From Clostridiaceae bacterium (lineage in GTDB: Bacteria > Bacillota > Clostridia > Lachnospirales > Lachnospiraceae): DNA of 64,000 bases. Where the stretch lies: assembly GCA_910574345.1 (NCBI GenBank), contig CAJSZV010000003.1:62001-126000 (forward strand), written 5' to 3'. The notes under the pieces were generated by a model. The model did not search any database and was not told where the DNA came from. It saw only the letters and a program-made list of their open reading frames with translations. This document shows, in pieces, positions 28,180 to 38,961 of the stretch; the first letter of the stretch is position 1, and each line of letters begins with the position of its first letter. The position numbers and the translations under genes were made by a program.

Positions 28180-28208
28180 TTGTAATTTTCTCTGTTCTGT
28201 TGCATAAT
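28180..28208 (+). promoter_or_regulatory. Promoter of the GH1 gene
   Basis: -35 TTGTAA (28180-28185), 17-base spacer, -10 CATAAT (28203-28208), 44 bases before the ATG; divergent from the 48-residue gene. Confidence 0.5.
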
Positions 28209-28237
28209 AGAAGTGCATATCATATGAGACAAAATAG

Positions 28238-29668
<1,431 letters not shown>

Positions 29669-29702
29669 CGGTATAGACGGCAGAGCTGCGGAGCATAATA
29701 GC

Positions 29703-29727
29703 AGGGCACTCTTTTGAGTGCCCTGTT
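29703..29727 (+). terminator. Terminator after the GH1 gene
   Basis: AGGGCACTC, TTTT loop, GAGTGCCCT: a perfect 9-bp stem followed by only a short T run (GTTT). Confidence 0.7.
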
Positions 29728-29804
29728 TGCCGGGAGACAGGCAGGGACTAAAGATTTGGCTTAAGGTTCGTCCCGCCAAACCATAAAAAAGGAGACAGAT
29801 AACA

Positions 29805-31295
29805 ATGAGCAGAGCGTATGAAGAGCTACAGCCGTATCTGGAGAGGGCACAGGCCTTTCAGACGGCTAAGGTTTTGTTTGAGTGGGATAATGAGACATTG
29901 GCGCCAAAGGCGGCAGGGTCTAATACTTCAAAGGTCGTGGGAACATTATCAAGCGAGTATTTTTCTGTGATTACGGATGAAAAGGTGGTCAGGCTGGTGA
30001 AAGAGTGCGGGAAGGATGAACTGACGCCTGTGGAATCGGCCATCGTCAGGGAACTGTCGGAAGAGATTGAAAAGCTTCAGTGCGTTCCCGCAAAGGAGTA
30101 CCGGGAGTTTGCGGAACTTACCTCTGAGGGCACCAGAATATGGGCCGATGCGAGGAAGGAGAAGAATTTTGAGAAATTTGCGCCAACCCTGAAAAAACTC
30201 ATCGAATATACGAAAAAATTCGCTTCTTACCGGGCCAAGGAAGGGCAGAGATTGTATGATGTGCTGTTGGAGGATTACGAGAAGGGATTCGATATGGAGA
30301 CCCTGGACAAGTTCTTCGGCACACTGAGAGAGCAGCTGGTCCCGTTTTTGAAGAAGATAACGGAAAGCGGCGTGGAGATTCGGGATGATTTCCTGACCGG
30401 AGATTATAAAGAGGAAGATCAGGAGGCCATAGGCCGGTTCTTTGCAGAGTATGTGGGTTTTGATTTTGATAAAGGGGTTATGGCAGTCAGTGCTCATCCC
30501 TTCACGACGAATCTTCACAATAAGGATGTAAGAATTACGACCAGCTACAACCGCCATGTGGATGATTCCCTGTTTTCCGTGATTCACGAGTCCGGCCATG
30601 CCATGTACGAGATGGGGATTCCTGATGAGCTGACTCAGACTTTAGTGGGCCAGGGAGCTTCCATGGGAATGCATGAGTCCCAGTCCCGGTTTTTTGAAAA
30701 TATTATCGGAAGAAATGAGGCCTTTTGGCTTCCGGTATATGGAAAACTCCAGGAACAATTTCCGAAGGAGTTAGGAAAGGTGACGGTACAGGAGTTCGTG
30801 AAAGCCATCAATAAGGTGGAGCCCAGCCTCATACGGACCCAGGCAGATGAGCTGACCTACAGCCTTCATGTGATGATCCGCTATGAGATTGAGAAAATGC
30901 TCATTGAGGAAGATTTGGAAGTGGAAAAACTGCCTGAGATTTGGGCGGACAAGTATGAAGAGTATCTGGGAGTCCGGCCGAAGGATGTGGCGGAAGGCGT
31001 GCTTCAGGATATCCACTGGTCTCAGGGAGCCTTTGGGTATTTCCCGTCCTACGCTTTGGGAAGCGCTTTTGGGGCTCAATTGTATGCTTATATGAAACAT
31101 AAGATGGATTTTGAGGGGCTGCTTGAGAAGGGTGAGATCAGTACCATCAGAGAGTTCTTAAGGGAGAATATTCACAGGTACGGGAAATTAAAGACCAGCC
31201 GCCAGATGCTTAAGGACATAACAGGGGAAGATTTTAATCCTCAGTATTATGTGGATTATCTGACGGAGAAGTATGGAAAACTGTATGCCGGGTAA
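29805..31295 (+). CDS. M32 family metallocarboxypeptidase
   Basis: 496 residues, the usual length. Zinc motif HESGH at 261-265 with the third ligand expected at the Glu of GMHESQSR (about 291). Other M32 landmarks: DVRITTSYN, NKVEPSLIRTQADELTYSLH and WSQGAFGYFPSYALGSAFGAQL. It is a cytoplasmic enzyme removing C-terminal residues from peptides (not Pro, typically). AAAGGAG precedes the ATG. A monocistronic unit by appearance. Confidence 0.96.
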   Translation: MSRAYEELQPYLERAQAFQTAKVLFEWDNETLAPKAAGSNTSKVVGTLSSEYFSVITDEKVVRLVKECGKDELTPVESAIVRELSEEIEKLQCVPAKEYREFAELTSEGTRIWADARKEKNFEKFAPTLKKLIEYTKKFASYRAKEGQRLYDVLLEDYEKGFDMETLDKFFGTLREQLVPFLKKITESGVEIRDDFLTGDYKEEDQEAIGRFFAEYVGFDFDKGVMAVSAHPFTTNLHNKDVRITTSYNRHVDDSLFSVIHESGHAMYEMGIPDELTQTLVGQGASMGMHESQSRFFENIIGRNEAFWLPVYGKLQEQFPKELGKVTVQEFVKAINKVEPSLIRTQADELTYSLHVMIRYEIEKMLIEEDLEVEKLPEIWADKYEEYLGVRPKDVAEGVLQDIHWSQGAFGYFPSYALGSAFGAQLYAYMKHKMDFEGLLEKGEISTIREFLRENIHRYGKLKTSRQMLKDITGEDFNPQYYVDYLTEKYGKLYAG

Positions 31296-31305
31296 TGAAG
31301 GGCAT

Positions 31306-31338
31306 GGGCGCCGGGAAACCACTGGTTTCCCGGCGCCC
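31306..31338. terminator. 15-bp perfect inverted repeat between convergent genes
   Basis: GGGCGCCGGGAAACC, ACT loop, GGTTTCCCGGCGCCC. Very stable, but no U tract follows on either strand. It sits 11 bases after the M32 stop and 33 bases before the LysR stop, so it could end both transcripts or protect their 3' ends. Confidence 0.6.
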
Positions 31339-31371
31339 TGTGCGTGAGCACCCTCCCCTGTCCGATGAAAT

Positions 31372-32277
31372 TCAGGAAGCCGTAAAAAGGGGATATTGTT
31401 TTGCCAGCTGGATCAGCCGGTTTTCCGCTTTTGTAAGGGGCCGGTCATTGCGGTAGATGACGGCAGCCAGGCGAAAGATTCCGGGAGACAGGGAAAAGTA
31501 AGTAATAGGTGCATGGGCCTGGACGCAGGTGCTGGGGATGAAGGCAATTCCCACCTGATTGGCTACCATGTTGGAGACTGTGGTCATGTGATTGACGGTG
31601 CAGATTCCGTCCATGTTGATGGAACATTCTTTAAGAAAAGAAGAGGTGGCCTGATACACCGAGGACTCTTTTCTGGGGAGAATAAAGCTGTCATGATGAA
31701 AGGCTTCCGACAGCTGGGAGGCTGTCAAAGGGGTCCCGTGAGGGTGAGAGAGGCAAAACGGGTGGCTGGAAGGTACAGCTAGATAAATCTCTTCATAACC
31801 CAGGAGCTCGCTGCAGCCCTCATATTTTTTTATGGAATTGATGGCAACAAAAGCAATGTCTATGCTTTTTTCCTCCAGCAGCTTTTCAATGGGAACCAGA
31901 TTTCCCTCAAACAATTCCATATTCGTTTCAGGAAACTCCTTTTTTATCTGAGAAACAAATTCCGAGACCATTTTTAAGGCCCACACGGAGGATGTGGCTA
32001 TATTGATATGGCCTGTATTTGTGAGGTCTGCGATATTCTGATACAGTTCATTTTTCATTTCCAGCATTTTTCTGGCACAGTCCACATACAACTTGCCGGC
32101 AGCCGTAGGAAGAAGCTGTCCTTTCGTCCTTCGAAACAGGGGAGTTCCCAGTTCCTGCTCTAATTTGGCCAGATACTGGCTGAGGGATGGCTGAGAGACA
32201 TACAGCTTTTCGGCGGCTTTGCGCATATTTTTTTCATCGGCGATTTCTATAATGTAGGACAAATATCTGGTATCCAA
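31372..32277 (-). CDS. LysR family transcriptional regulator
   Basis: 301 residues from a TTG at 32277 (AGAAGGGA upstream), which gives the normal LysR N-terminus LDTRYLSYIIEIADEKNMRK; the frame continues to 32349 without support. The winged helix-turn-helix covers about 1-60 (AAEKLYVSQPSLSQYLAKLE), and the effector-binding domain about 90-295. It is divergent from the binding-protein/FAD-oxidoreductase pair and probably regulates it. A GCTATCAATTTGATAA element in the intergenic region has the ATC-N5-GAT symmetry typical of LysR sites. Confidence 0.92.
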   Translation of the reverse strand: MDTRYLSYIIEIADEKNMRKAAEKLYVSQPSLSQYLAKLEQELGTPLFRRTKGQLLPTAAGKLYVDCARKMLEMKNELYQNIADLTNTGHINIATSSVWALKMVSEFVSQIKKEFPETNMELFEGNLVPIEKLLEEKSIDIAFVAINSIKKYEGCSELLGYEEIYLAVPSSHPFCLSHPHGTPLTASQLSEAFHHDSFILPRKESSVYQATSSFLKECSINMDGICTVNHMTTVSNMVANQVGIAFIPSTCVQAHAPITYFSLSPGIFRLAAVIYRNDRPLTKAENRLIQLAKQYPLFTAS

Positions 32278-32357
32278 GGCAATCCCTTCTTTCTGAAATA
32301 GTATAATAAATCTCCTGACAGGGCAGTAGTCGTACTGTTCAGGCAGCAATAGTCTTT

Positions 32358-32414
32358 TGCTATCAATTTGATAATAACTCCGAATTGGTCATTATGCGGC
32401 CGGTCGGGTATAAT
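32358..32414 (+). promoter_or_regulatory. Promoter and possible LysR operator of the binding-protein gene
   Basis: -35 TTGGTC (32385-32390), 18-base spacer, -10 TATAAT (32409-32414). Just upstream is a dyad GCTATCAATTTGATAA (about 32359-32374), a candidate LysR site placed where an activator would bind. Confidence 0.48.
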
Positions 32415-32511
32415 AAAACCACAGGAAATGTGCAGGTTGTATAGGGACAAAATTATTATATCAAAGCACATAAAAATATCAACAAAAATTCTGTTATGGA
32501 GGGAAATGTAC

Positions 32512-34137
32512 ATGAAAAGAAGAGCAGCGGCCATGATTATGGGATTGGTACTTGCAGGAAGTTTGCTGGGATGCAGCGGCACGAAAGAGAAAGGACCGGC
32601 ACCAGAGACCGAACAGACAGAAAGCAGACAGACTGAGGCCCGACGGGAAAGCGTGCCAAAAGAAGAAGCACAGGAGGACAAAAAGGCGGCGGCTGCCCAG
32701 AAAGGGGTGAAGATTTCCACCATAGAAGGGCCCATTACCCTGTTTCTGCCTCAGTCTTCTTCCACAGGAGACCGGTGGTTTGCATCCCCGGCAGTTGAGT
32801 CCCTTGGAAGGCTTGCAGAGGACGGAACGACTGAGCCATGGCTGGCTAAGGAGTTTATCACAGATGCAGATGCCCTTACGTTTACTATTAAACTGAGGGA
32901 TCATGTGAAGTTTCATGACGGAAGTATCTGTGATGCGAAGGCTGTGGCGTGGAATATTGAACAGTATATAAAAAATGGCAAGAGCGCAGAGATAGGAAAT
33001 CCAAGGGAAGTAACCGTGGACGATGATCTGACGGTGACCGTTCATTATGATGAGTGGGCGAATAACTGGGATACGGTAATCGGAGAAATCTATATTATTT
33101 CCAAAGAGGCCTACGAGAAAAACGGGGAAGAATGGTGCAAGATCAACTGTGTGGGAACAGGGCCTTTTGTGTTCGAGTCTTATATTGCGGGAAATGATCT
33201 GAAATTTGTGAAGAATGAGGAGTACCGAATAGAAGGACAGCCCTTTGTGGACTTTGTGGAGTTTGTGGTTCTGGCGGATACCAACACCCAGCTCTCCGCA
33301 TTTTTAAACGGGGAGATTGATATTGTAAATACCATTGACGGAACGGTGATTCAGACTCTGATGGCGCAGGGATATGAAAATATGGGGCGGGAATCCGCCA
33401 ATATGGGCAATCTGAAATATGCGCTGTTTAACAGCAAAAACCCTGATTATCCCACAGGCGATCTGAAAGTAAGACAGGCGATTATGCACTGCATTGACTG
33501 GGAGCCTGTAGCCAAGGCCTTGTCCGGAGGGTTAGGCGAAGCATCCAATCAGTTTGCCACCAAGGATTCCTGGGCCTATAATCCGGAGGCGGAATTTTAT
33601 GAATATGATGTAGAACTGGCAAAATCCATGCTGGCGGAAGCAGGATATCCCGACGGATTTGAAACCACTATTTATACGATTTCAAGGGATAAGGATACGG
33701 CGGTAGCCCTTCAGGCGGCTTTGTCCCAGATCAATATTCGGGCAAAAGTGGAGGTGATTGACAACTCCCTCATGGCGTCTATGCAGAAGGAAGACGACAT
33801 CAACGGAATCGTAATCGGAAAGGGAGCAGGTCAGATGGACTTTACCAATAATTATATCCGTCTGTATTCTTCCCAGGGGATCAAGAATCACGGAATTATG
33901 CTACGTCCGAAAGAATACGAAGATGCCCTGTTTGGTGCAAGAACGGCAAAGACCCTGGAAGAAAAGAAAGCACTCTTGCAGCAGGCATCCAAAATGCTGG
34001 TGCAGGATTATGTCATGCTGTTTCCAATGAGCGTCTTATATAATTATTCTTTCAATCAGCACGGCTTGGCTGATACGGGAATGTATTATGTAAGTCTGAC
34101 CCAATGGACGCCGGAGGCCATGCACTGGGAGGATTAA
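32512..34137 (+). CDS. Family 5 (peptide/nickel-type) solute-binding lipoprotein
   Basis: 541 residues from the ATG at 32512 with GGAGGG 8 bases upstream; the open frame starts earlier at 32368. A lipoprotein signal ends LLGC (Cys21), then a charged linker to about residue 60, and the SBP family 5 domain (LTFTIKLRDHVKFHDGSICD is the signature region; VRQAIMHCIDWEPV follows). It would bind a peptide, opine, nickel or glycoside outside the membrane. No dpp/opp permease or ATPase genes are nearby, which is unusual; they must be elsewhere or lost. Confidence 0.9.
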   Translation: MKRRAAAMIMGLVLAGSLLGCSGTKEKGPAPETEQTESRQTEARRESVPKEEAQEDKKAAAAQKGVKISTIEGPITLFLPQSSSTGDRWFASPAVESLGRLAEDGTTEPWLAKEFITDADALTFTIKLRDHVKFHDGSICDAKAVAWNIEQYIKNGKSAEIGNPREVTVDDDLTVTVHYDEWANNWDTVIGEIYIISKEAYEKNGEEWCKINCVGTGPFVFESYIAGNDLKFVKNEEYRIEGQPFVDFVEFVVLADTNTQLSAFLNGEIDIVNTIDGTVIQTLMAQGYENMGRESANMGNLKYALFNSKNPDYPTGDLKVRQAIMHCIDWEPVAKALSGGLGEASNQFATKDSWAYNPEAEFYEYDVELAKSMLAEAGYPDGFETTIYTISRDKDTAVALQAALSQINIRAKVEVIDNSLMASMQKEDDINGIVIGKGAGQMDFTNNYIRLYSSQGIKNHGIMLRPKEYEDALFGARTAKTLEEKKALLQQASKMLVQDYVMLFPMSVLYNYSFNQHGLADTGMYYVSLTQWTPEAMHWED

Positions 34138-34155
34138 AATAAGGCAGGTATTAAG

Positions 34156-35511
34156 ATGAATCGACTTTATGACATAATCGTAGCAGGAGGAGGGCTGGCA
34201 GGAACCTTTGCGGCGGTGGCAGCAGCCAGAGCAGGAAAAAATGTGCTCTTGGTTGAAAAGGAAGGATATCTGGGAGGAACTCTGACAAACTGTGGCGTAG
34301 GCCCTATGATGACGGCTCACGCCGGAGAAAAACAGGTCATAGGAGGATTGTTCCAGGAGATGGTAACGCGGCTGGAAGAGAAGAATGGCAGCTGCGGCCA
34401 TGTCAGGGATACCACAGGGTATGTCAGTTATCTGACGCCGTTTTCCGCGGAAACCATGAAACTGGTTTTAGATGAGATGATTGAGGACAGCGACTGTCAT
34501 GTATTATTTCACACACAGATCGCCCAGGCGGAAGCGGATTGTCAGAACGGAAGAATTGTCTCTGTTGCCTTGTGCAGCAAAGGCGGATTATCCAAAGTAA
34601 AAGCAGTGATCTATATTGACGCCACAGGAGACGGGGATCTGGCTTATATGGCCGAAGCTCCCATGCGTAAGGGAAGGCAGGGGGACGGCCTCTCCCAGCC
34701 TATGACAATGAATATGAAGTACGATATGGTGGACCGGGAGATTTTAAAACACCATGTGCTGGAACATCTGGAGGATTTTCCCAGATTAAAAGATCATCGA
34801 AGACTGATTGAGGAATCAGGGCATCTGTCAATTGCAGGATTTTCAAAAGAGATGGAGGCAGCCAGGGACCGGGGTGAAATCACTTTTTCCAGAGAGGAAC
34901 TGTTGTTTTTTGAGACGGATACACAGGGGGAGTTTATCGTGAATACTACCCGCATAATCGGAAAAGACGGTACAAATCCTTGGGAGCTGAGCGAAAGCGA
35001 AAGAGAAGGAAGAAGGCAGTGCTGGGAACTGGACTTGTTTTTGAGAAAATCCATTCCGGGGTTTGCCAGGGCTCATCTGATCCAGACAGGTCCCAATATA
35101 GGGGTAAGGGGATCGCGGCAGCTGGCGGGATGTTATGAACTGAAAGAGGAGGATATTCTGGAAGGCCGGATGTTTGACAGCCGGATTGCGCTGGCGGCAT
35201 ATCCTATAGATATTCATAATCCCCACGGTTCGGGAACAGACAGCCGGTTTCAAATGGGGGCAAATGGGTATTACAGCATTCCCTATGAAGTCATGTACTG
35301 TGAAAAATACACTAATCTTTTCGTGACGGGAAGATGTGTATCCGCCAGTTTTGAAGCCCAGGCGGCCATCAGAACCACACCGACTACGGCAGCGTTAGGT
35401 CAGGCAGCAGGAACAGCGGCGGCTCTGTGCATAGAAGAGAATGTCAGGCCGGCTGATCTGAGACGAAGTCTGCTGAGAGAGGCTCTTCTTGCAGGAGGAG
35501 CCATACTGTAA
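34156..35511 (+). CDS. FAD-dependent oxidoreductase (FAD_oxidored family)
   Basis: 451 residues. The N-terminal dinucleotide-binding site DIIVAGGGLAGTFAAVAAAR (residues 6-25) is followed by VEKEGYLGGTLTNCGVGPMM, characteristic of the FAD_oxidored family. A C-terminal FAD contact lies in CEKYTNLFVTGRCVSAS. It is cytoplasmic, 18 bases after the binding lipoprotein, so it probably oxidises or reduces the imported compound. The true substrate is unknown. It ends with a strong terminator. Confidence 0.88.
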   Translation: MNRLYDIIVAGGGLAGTFAAVAAARAGKNVLLVEKEGYLGGTLTNCGVGPMMTAHAGEKQVIGGLFQEMVTRLEEKNGSCGHVRDTTGYVSYLTPFSAETMKLVLDEMIEDSDCHVLFHTQIAQAEADCQNGRIVSVALCSKGGLSKVKAVIYIDATGDGDLAYMAEAPMRKGRQGDGLSQPMTMNMKYDMVDREILKHHVLEHLEDFPRLKDHRRLIEESGHLSIAGFSKEMEAARDRGEITFSREELLFFETDTQGEFIVNTTRIIGKDGTNPWELSESEREGRRQCWELDLFLRKSIPGFARAHLIQTGPNIGVRGSRQLAGCYELKEEDILEGRMFDSRIALAAYPIDIHNPHGSGTDSRFQMGANGYYSIPYEVMYCEKYTNLFVTGRCVSASFEAQAAIRTTPTTAALGQAAGTAAALCIEENVRPADLRRSLLREALLAGGAIL

Positions 35512-35535
35512 ATTGCCGGTTTTCTTCGGCTGATT

Positions 35536-35575
35536 ACCCTCCGTGTATCCCCTTGTCCACGGAGGGTAGTTTTTT
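35536..35575 (+). terminator. Terminator after the FAD oxidoreductase gene
   Basis: ACCCTCCGTG / CACGGAGGGT 10-bp stem with a 12-base loop and TTTTTT. Confidence 0.9.
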
Positions 35576-36386
35576 AATACTTCTCCAGATAATAATTAAG
35601 CTCCGCCCCGATGAGCAGAATGCAGATGCAGATATACAGCCACAGCATGAGCACCACCACTGCAGTCAAACTTCCGTACATATAGGAATAGTTGCTGAAG
35701 TTATTAAAATAGATGGAAAACAGGGCCGAGAACACGATCCAACCCAGAGTGGAAAAAAGGGCTCCGGGAAGCTGGCTTTTTAAGCTGTGGCGCCGCACGG
35801 GAACAAGGGTATAAAGTCCTGTAAATACGATTACCAGGACTGCCAAAGCGAAAAACGAGCGGAGGCTGATGACATAGCGGGTAAATGTAGAGACAAAGGG
35901 AAAGATACGGAGAATCAGCCGTTCGATACTGGTTCCCAGGACAAGCAAAAGAAGGCTTGCCACACAGGCCAGGACAAACAGGATCGTATATCCGGAGCAG
36001 ATCAGCCGTCTTATAATATATCCTCTGGGCTGGGGGCTTTCATACACCCGGTTCAGCCCTCTCTCAATGCCCAGCATTCCCCTGGAGGCGGACCAGATGG
36101 CTACCACAGCGGATACGGACACCATAGTAGCGGGAGATTTGGCATACAGATCATCAACGATGCCGATGACCAGGGAATCCAGCATGTCAGGCATGACGGA
36201 TACCAGAAGTCCCAAGAGATCCGACTTGTTAACTGCCGGAATGCGCTGAATCAGTGTGAGCAGAAGCATGATGAAGGGGAAAAAAGAGATAACGATAAAA
36301 AACGAGGCCTGGGCGGCATACACCGTAACCTCATCCTGCTTATATTTGTCGAAAATCCGTTTTCCTTCAATTATTAAAGAAATCAT
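35574..36386 (-). CDS. YihY/BrkB family inner membrane protein
   Basis: 270 residues from the ATG at 36386 (AAGG 9 bases upstream; a GTG/ATG up to 36428 is possible). About six membrane segments, including FFIVISFFPFIMLLLTLI, and the family's SRGMLGIERGLNRVY and LKSQLPGALFSTLGWIVFS patterns. It was once called ribonuclease BN, but that activity is not supported; the family is a transporter-like membrane protein of unknown substrate. Confidence 0.88.
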   Translation of the reverse strand: MISLIIEGKRIFDKYKQDEVTVYAAQASFFIVISFFPFIMLLLTLIQRIPAVNKSDLLGLLVSVMPDMLDSLVIGIVDDLYAKSPATMVSVSAVVAIWSASRGMLGIERGLNRVYESPQPRGYIIRRLICSGYTILFVLACVASLLLLVLGTSIERLILRIFPFVSTFTRYVISLRSFFALAVLVIVFTGLYTLVPVRRHSLKSQLPGALFSTLGWIVFSALFSIYFNNFSNYSYMYGSLTAVVVLMLWLYICICILLIGAELNYYLEKY

Positions 36387-36466
36387 AAGCCTCTGCCTTT
36401 TTACGTTTAGTTTTATGTATATTACCATGTGCCGTTAAAAATGGCAAGGCAGGGAAGGGAATTTCC

Positions 36467-36495
36467 TTGAAATAAGGCTTGGATAAGGGTATACT
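36467..36495 (+). promoter_or_regulatory. Promoter of the radical SAM/MFS unit
   Basis: -35 TTGAAA (36467-36472), 17-base spacer, -10 TATACT (36490-36495), 62 bases before the radical SAM ATG. Confidence 0.6.
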
Positions 36496-36557
36496 CATAA
36501 CAGGGATTGCTTTCCCCTTATAAACCATGAATCGAAATCGCAGAATTCGGAGATAGT

Positions 36558-37451
36558 ATGCAATATATTCCTGCAAAAACCATTGTGACCAAAACAAAAG
36601 ATTCCAGTTGGTTTGGAATTGATTATAATATGAATATCTACAAAGGATGCTGTCACGGATGTATCTACTGTGACAGCCGTTCGGAATGCTATCAGATCGA
36701 AGAGTTTGACCGTGTGAGGGCCAAGGAAGATGCTCTTGTGATTATCCGCAACGACCTGCGCCGGAAGGTGAAGAGGGGAGTGGTGGGAACCGGGGCCATG
36801 AGCGACCCCTACAATCCTTTTGAGAAGGAGCTAAATCTCACCAGACATGCCCTGGAGTTAGTGGACGCCTTTGGATTCGGCATGGCCATAGCCACGAAAA
36901 GCACTCTGATGTTAAGGGATATGGATGTTCTGGAAAGCATCAGGGAGCACTCGCCGGTGCTCTTAAAGGTGACCGTGACCACTGCGGATGATGAATTGGC
37001 GAAAAAGATTGAACCGGGAGTTTCTCTGCCGTCAAAGCGGCTGGACATGATTGAAAAGCTTGGCAGAAAAGGGATCTTTACGGGAATTCTTTTCATGCCG
37101 GTGCTGCCCTTTTTGGAGGATCGTGAGGACAATGTGCGGGCAGTGGTGAAGGCGGCCCATGAGGCGGGTGCTAAATTTATCTTTGGGTTCATGGGGATGA
37201 CGCTGAGGGGCAATCAGAGAGAATGGTATTTTGATCGTCTGGAAGAATTATTTCCCGGCGGGGGTCTTCGGGAAAAATATTTAAAGACCTATGGCAACCG
37301 TTATGAATGTGCCAGTCCGAAAGCGGGAAAGCTGCGGGCTGTTTTTGCTGAGGAATGCCAAAAGTACAACATTCTGTATGAGATGAAGGATATTATCTGC
37401 GCATATAAAAGGCCATATGAGACGACGCAGCTAAGCCTGTTTGATCTGTGA
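36558..37451 (+). CDS. Radical SAM protein of the spore photoproduct lyase-like group
   Basis: 297 residues. The cluster-binding Cys set is C31-x3-C35-x2-C38 in YKGCCHGCIYCDSRSECY, and VGTGAMSDPYNPFEKELN and IATKST follow, as in the SplB-related COG1533 group. It would hold a [4Fe-4S] cluster and cleave S-adenosylmethionine reductively. True spore photoproduct lyases carry an extra conserved Cys near the C-terminus and are about 340 residues; this shorter relative has no assigned reaction. It is 31 bases upstream of the MFS gene on the same strand. Confidence 0.86.
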   Translation: MQYIPAKTIVTKTKDSSWFGIDYNMNIYKGCCHGCIYCDSRSECYQIEEFDRVRAKEDALVIIRNDLRRKVKRGVVGTGAMSDPYNPFEKELNLTRHALELVDAFGFGMAIATKSTLMLRDMDVLESIREHSPVLLKVTVTTADDELAKKIEPGVSLPSKRLDMIEKLGRKGIFTGILFMPVLPFLEDREDNVRAVVKAAHEAGAKFIFGFMGMTLRGNQREWYFDRLEELFPGGGLREKYLKTYGNRYECASPKAGKLRAVFAEECQKYNILYEMKDIICAYKRPYETTQLSLFDL

Positions 37452-37482
37452 CGCGGACAGAAGAAGGAAAGGGGAATGAACC

Positions 37483-38715
37483 ATGGAAGGAAAGATGACA
37501 AAAGTGGAGAAATACTGGATCCTTTATGACGTGGGCAATTCCGCCTTTGTCCTTTTGGTGTCCACGATTCTGCCCATCTATTTTAATTACCTGGCAGGGG
37601 AGGGCGGTGTGTCCCAGGTAGATGCCCTCGCTTACTGGGGCTATGCTATGTCCATATCCACCCTTCTTGTGGCTGTCATCGGCCCGGTGCTGGGGACGGT
37701 GGCGGATACCAAAGGGTATAAGAAGCCCATTTTCACGGCATGCATGATGGTAGGCGTGGCGGGATGCGCGGCTCTGGCGCTGCCTGTAAGCTGGATGATG
37801 TTTTTGATGATTTTTATCGTGGCGAAAGTGGGATATTCCGCCAGCCTGATCTTTTATGATGCCATGCTTTCCGATGTGACCACAGAAGACCGGATGGACC
37901 AGGTTTCATCCCATGGGTATGCATGGGGATATATCGGAAGCTGCCTGCCCTTTGTGGTAAGCCTTCTGTTTGTTCTGGGCAACGAGGTAATAGGGATATC
38001 TATGGAAACGGCCATGGCGATTGCATTCTTTATCAATGCAGGATGGTGGCTTGGCGTTACCCTGCCTCTTCTTCGGAATTATCATCAGAAATATGGGGTT
38101 CCCAGGCACAGACAGGTGGTGAGGGAAAGCTTTGGCCGCCTGGTTCGTGTGTTTCAGGATATCAGAAAGAACCGGAAGATCTTTTTGTTTCTTCTGGCAT
38201 TTTTCTTTTATATTGACGGGGTATACACCATTATCGAGATGGCTACGGCATACGGAAGCGCCATTGGCCTTGACAGCCAGGGACTTTTGCTGGCTCTTTT
38301 GGTGACCCAGATCGTGGCCTTTCCCTGCGCCCTGTTTTTTGGGAAGGCGGCGGGAAAGTATAAGAATACTTCCCTCATTAAAGTATGTATTGCAAGCTAT
38401 TTCTGTATCGCCCTCTTTGCCGTTCAGCTGGATAAGCAGTGGGAGTTCTGGCTTTTGGCAGTGTGTGTGGGCATGTTTCAGGGAGGGATTCAGGCCCTTT
38501 CCAGGTCCTATTTTGCAAAGATCATTCCGGCGGAGAAGTCGGGAGAATTTTTTGGGATCTTTGATATCTGCGGGAAGGGGGCTTCTTTTATCGGCACGGC
38601 TTTGGTGGGCGCCATGACCCAGCTGACAGGTAATCCGGGAAGCGGCGTGGGCATGCTGGCAGTGCTGTTTGGTGTGGGGTTTGTGATCTTTGGGATGGCT
38701 GTTCGGGAGGAATAG
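37483..38715 (+). CDS. MFS transporter of the UMF1/Atg22-like group
   Basis: 410 residues, about twelve membrane segments. The N-terminus VEKYWILYDVGNSAFVLLVS matches the UMF1/Atg22-like pattern (YDxxNSAF), and FQGGIQALSRSYFAKIIP is the second conserved region of this group. It probably exports amino acids or small metabolites, but the substrate is not established. AAGGAAAGGGG lies before the ATG. Confidence 0.88.
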   Translation: MEGKMTKVEKYWILYDVGNSAFVLLVSTILPIYFNYLAGEGGVSQVDALAYWGYAMSISTLLVAVIGPVLGTVADTKGYKKPIFTACMMVGVAGCAALALPVSWMMFLMIFIVAKVGYSASLIFYDAMLSDVTTEDRMDQVSSHGYAWGYIGSCLPFVVSLLFVLGNEVIGISMETAMAIAFFINAGWWLGVTLPLLRNYHQKYGVPRHRQVVRESFGRLVRVFQDIRKNRKIFLFLLAFFFYIDGVYTIIEMATAYGSAIGLDSQGLLLALLVTQIVAFPCALFFGKAAGKYKNTSLIKVCIASYFCIALFAVQLDKQWEFWLLAVCVGMFQGGIQALSRSYFAKIIPAEKSGEFFGIFDICGKGASFIGTALVGAMTQLTGNPGSGVGMLAVLFGVGFVIFGMAVREE

Positions 38716-38727
38716 GAGACGGAGGGG

Positions 38728-38756
38728 TTGTCATTTTATGGAATATATGATAGAAT
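38728..38756 (+). promoter_or_regulatory. Putative promoter upstream of the Rpn-type nuclease
   Basis: -35 TTGTCA (38728-38733), 17-base spacer, -10 TAGAAT (38751-38756). The leader would be about 200 bases, with nothing recognisable in it. Confidence 0.4.
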
Positions 38757-38961
38757 GCAGATAAAGCAAACGATTTCCGGATTCAGACCCTGTATAAAGG
38801 CCGTGAATCATCTTGCAGCTGCCGGCTGTGTCTTGTGAAAGTTCTTATCTTTCTTTTCAGAAATCCTGCTTTGGAACTCAAAATACAATGAAAGGCAGGA
38901 GAAAAGACGGGAAGGAGAAGAACTCTTGGTCATGTTCTTCTGCCGAAAGGAGGAGCATGTA

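Noticed and set aside
29949-30599. 216-residue minus-strand frame
   Set aside because: Shadow of the M32 carboxypeptidase gene, which contains HESGH and normal length.
36558-37451. Radical SAM gene as the missing sulfatase maturase
   Set aside because: Its Cys spacing and flanking motifs match the spore photoproduct lyase-like group, and it lacks the Cys-rich SPASM region of anSMEs.
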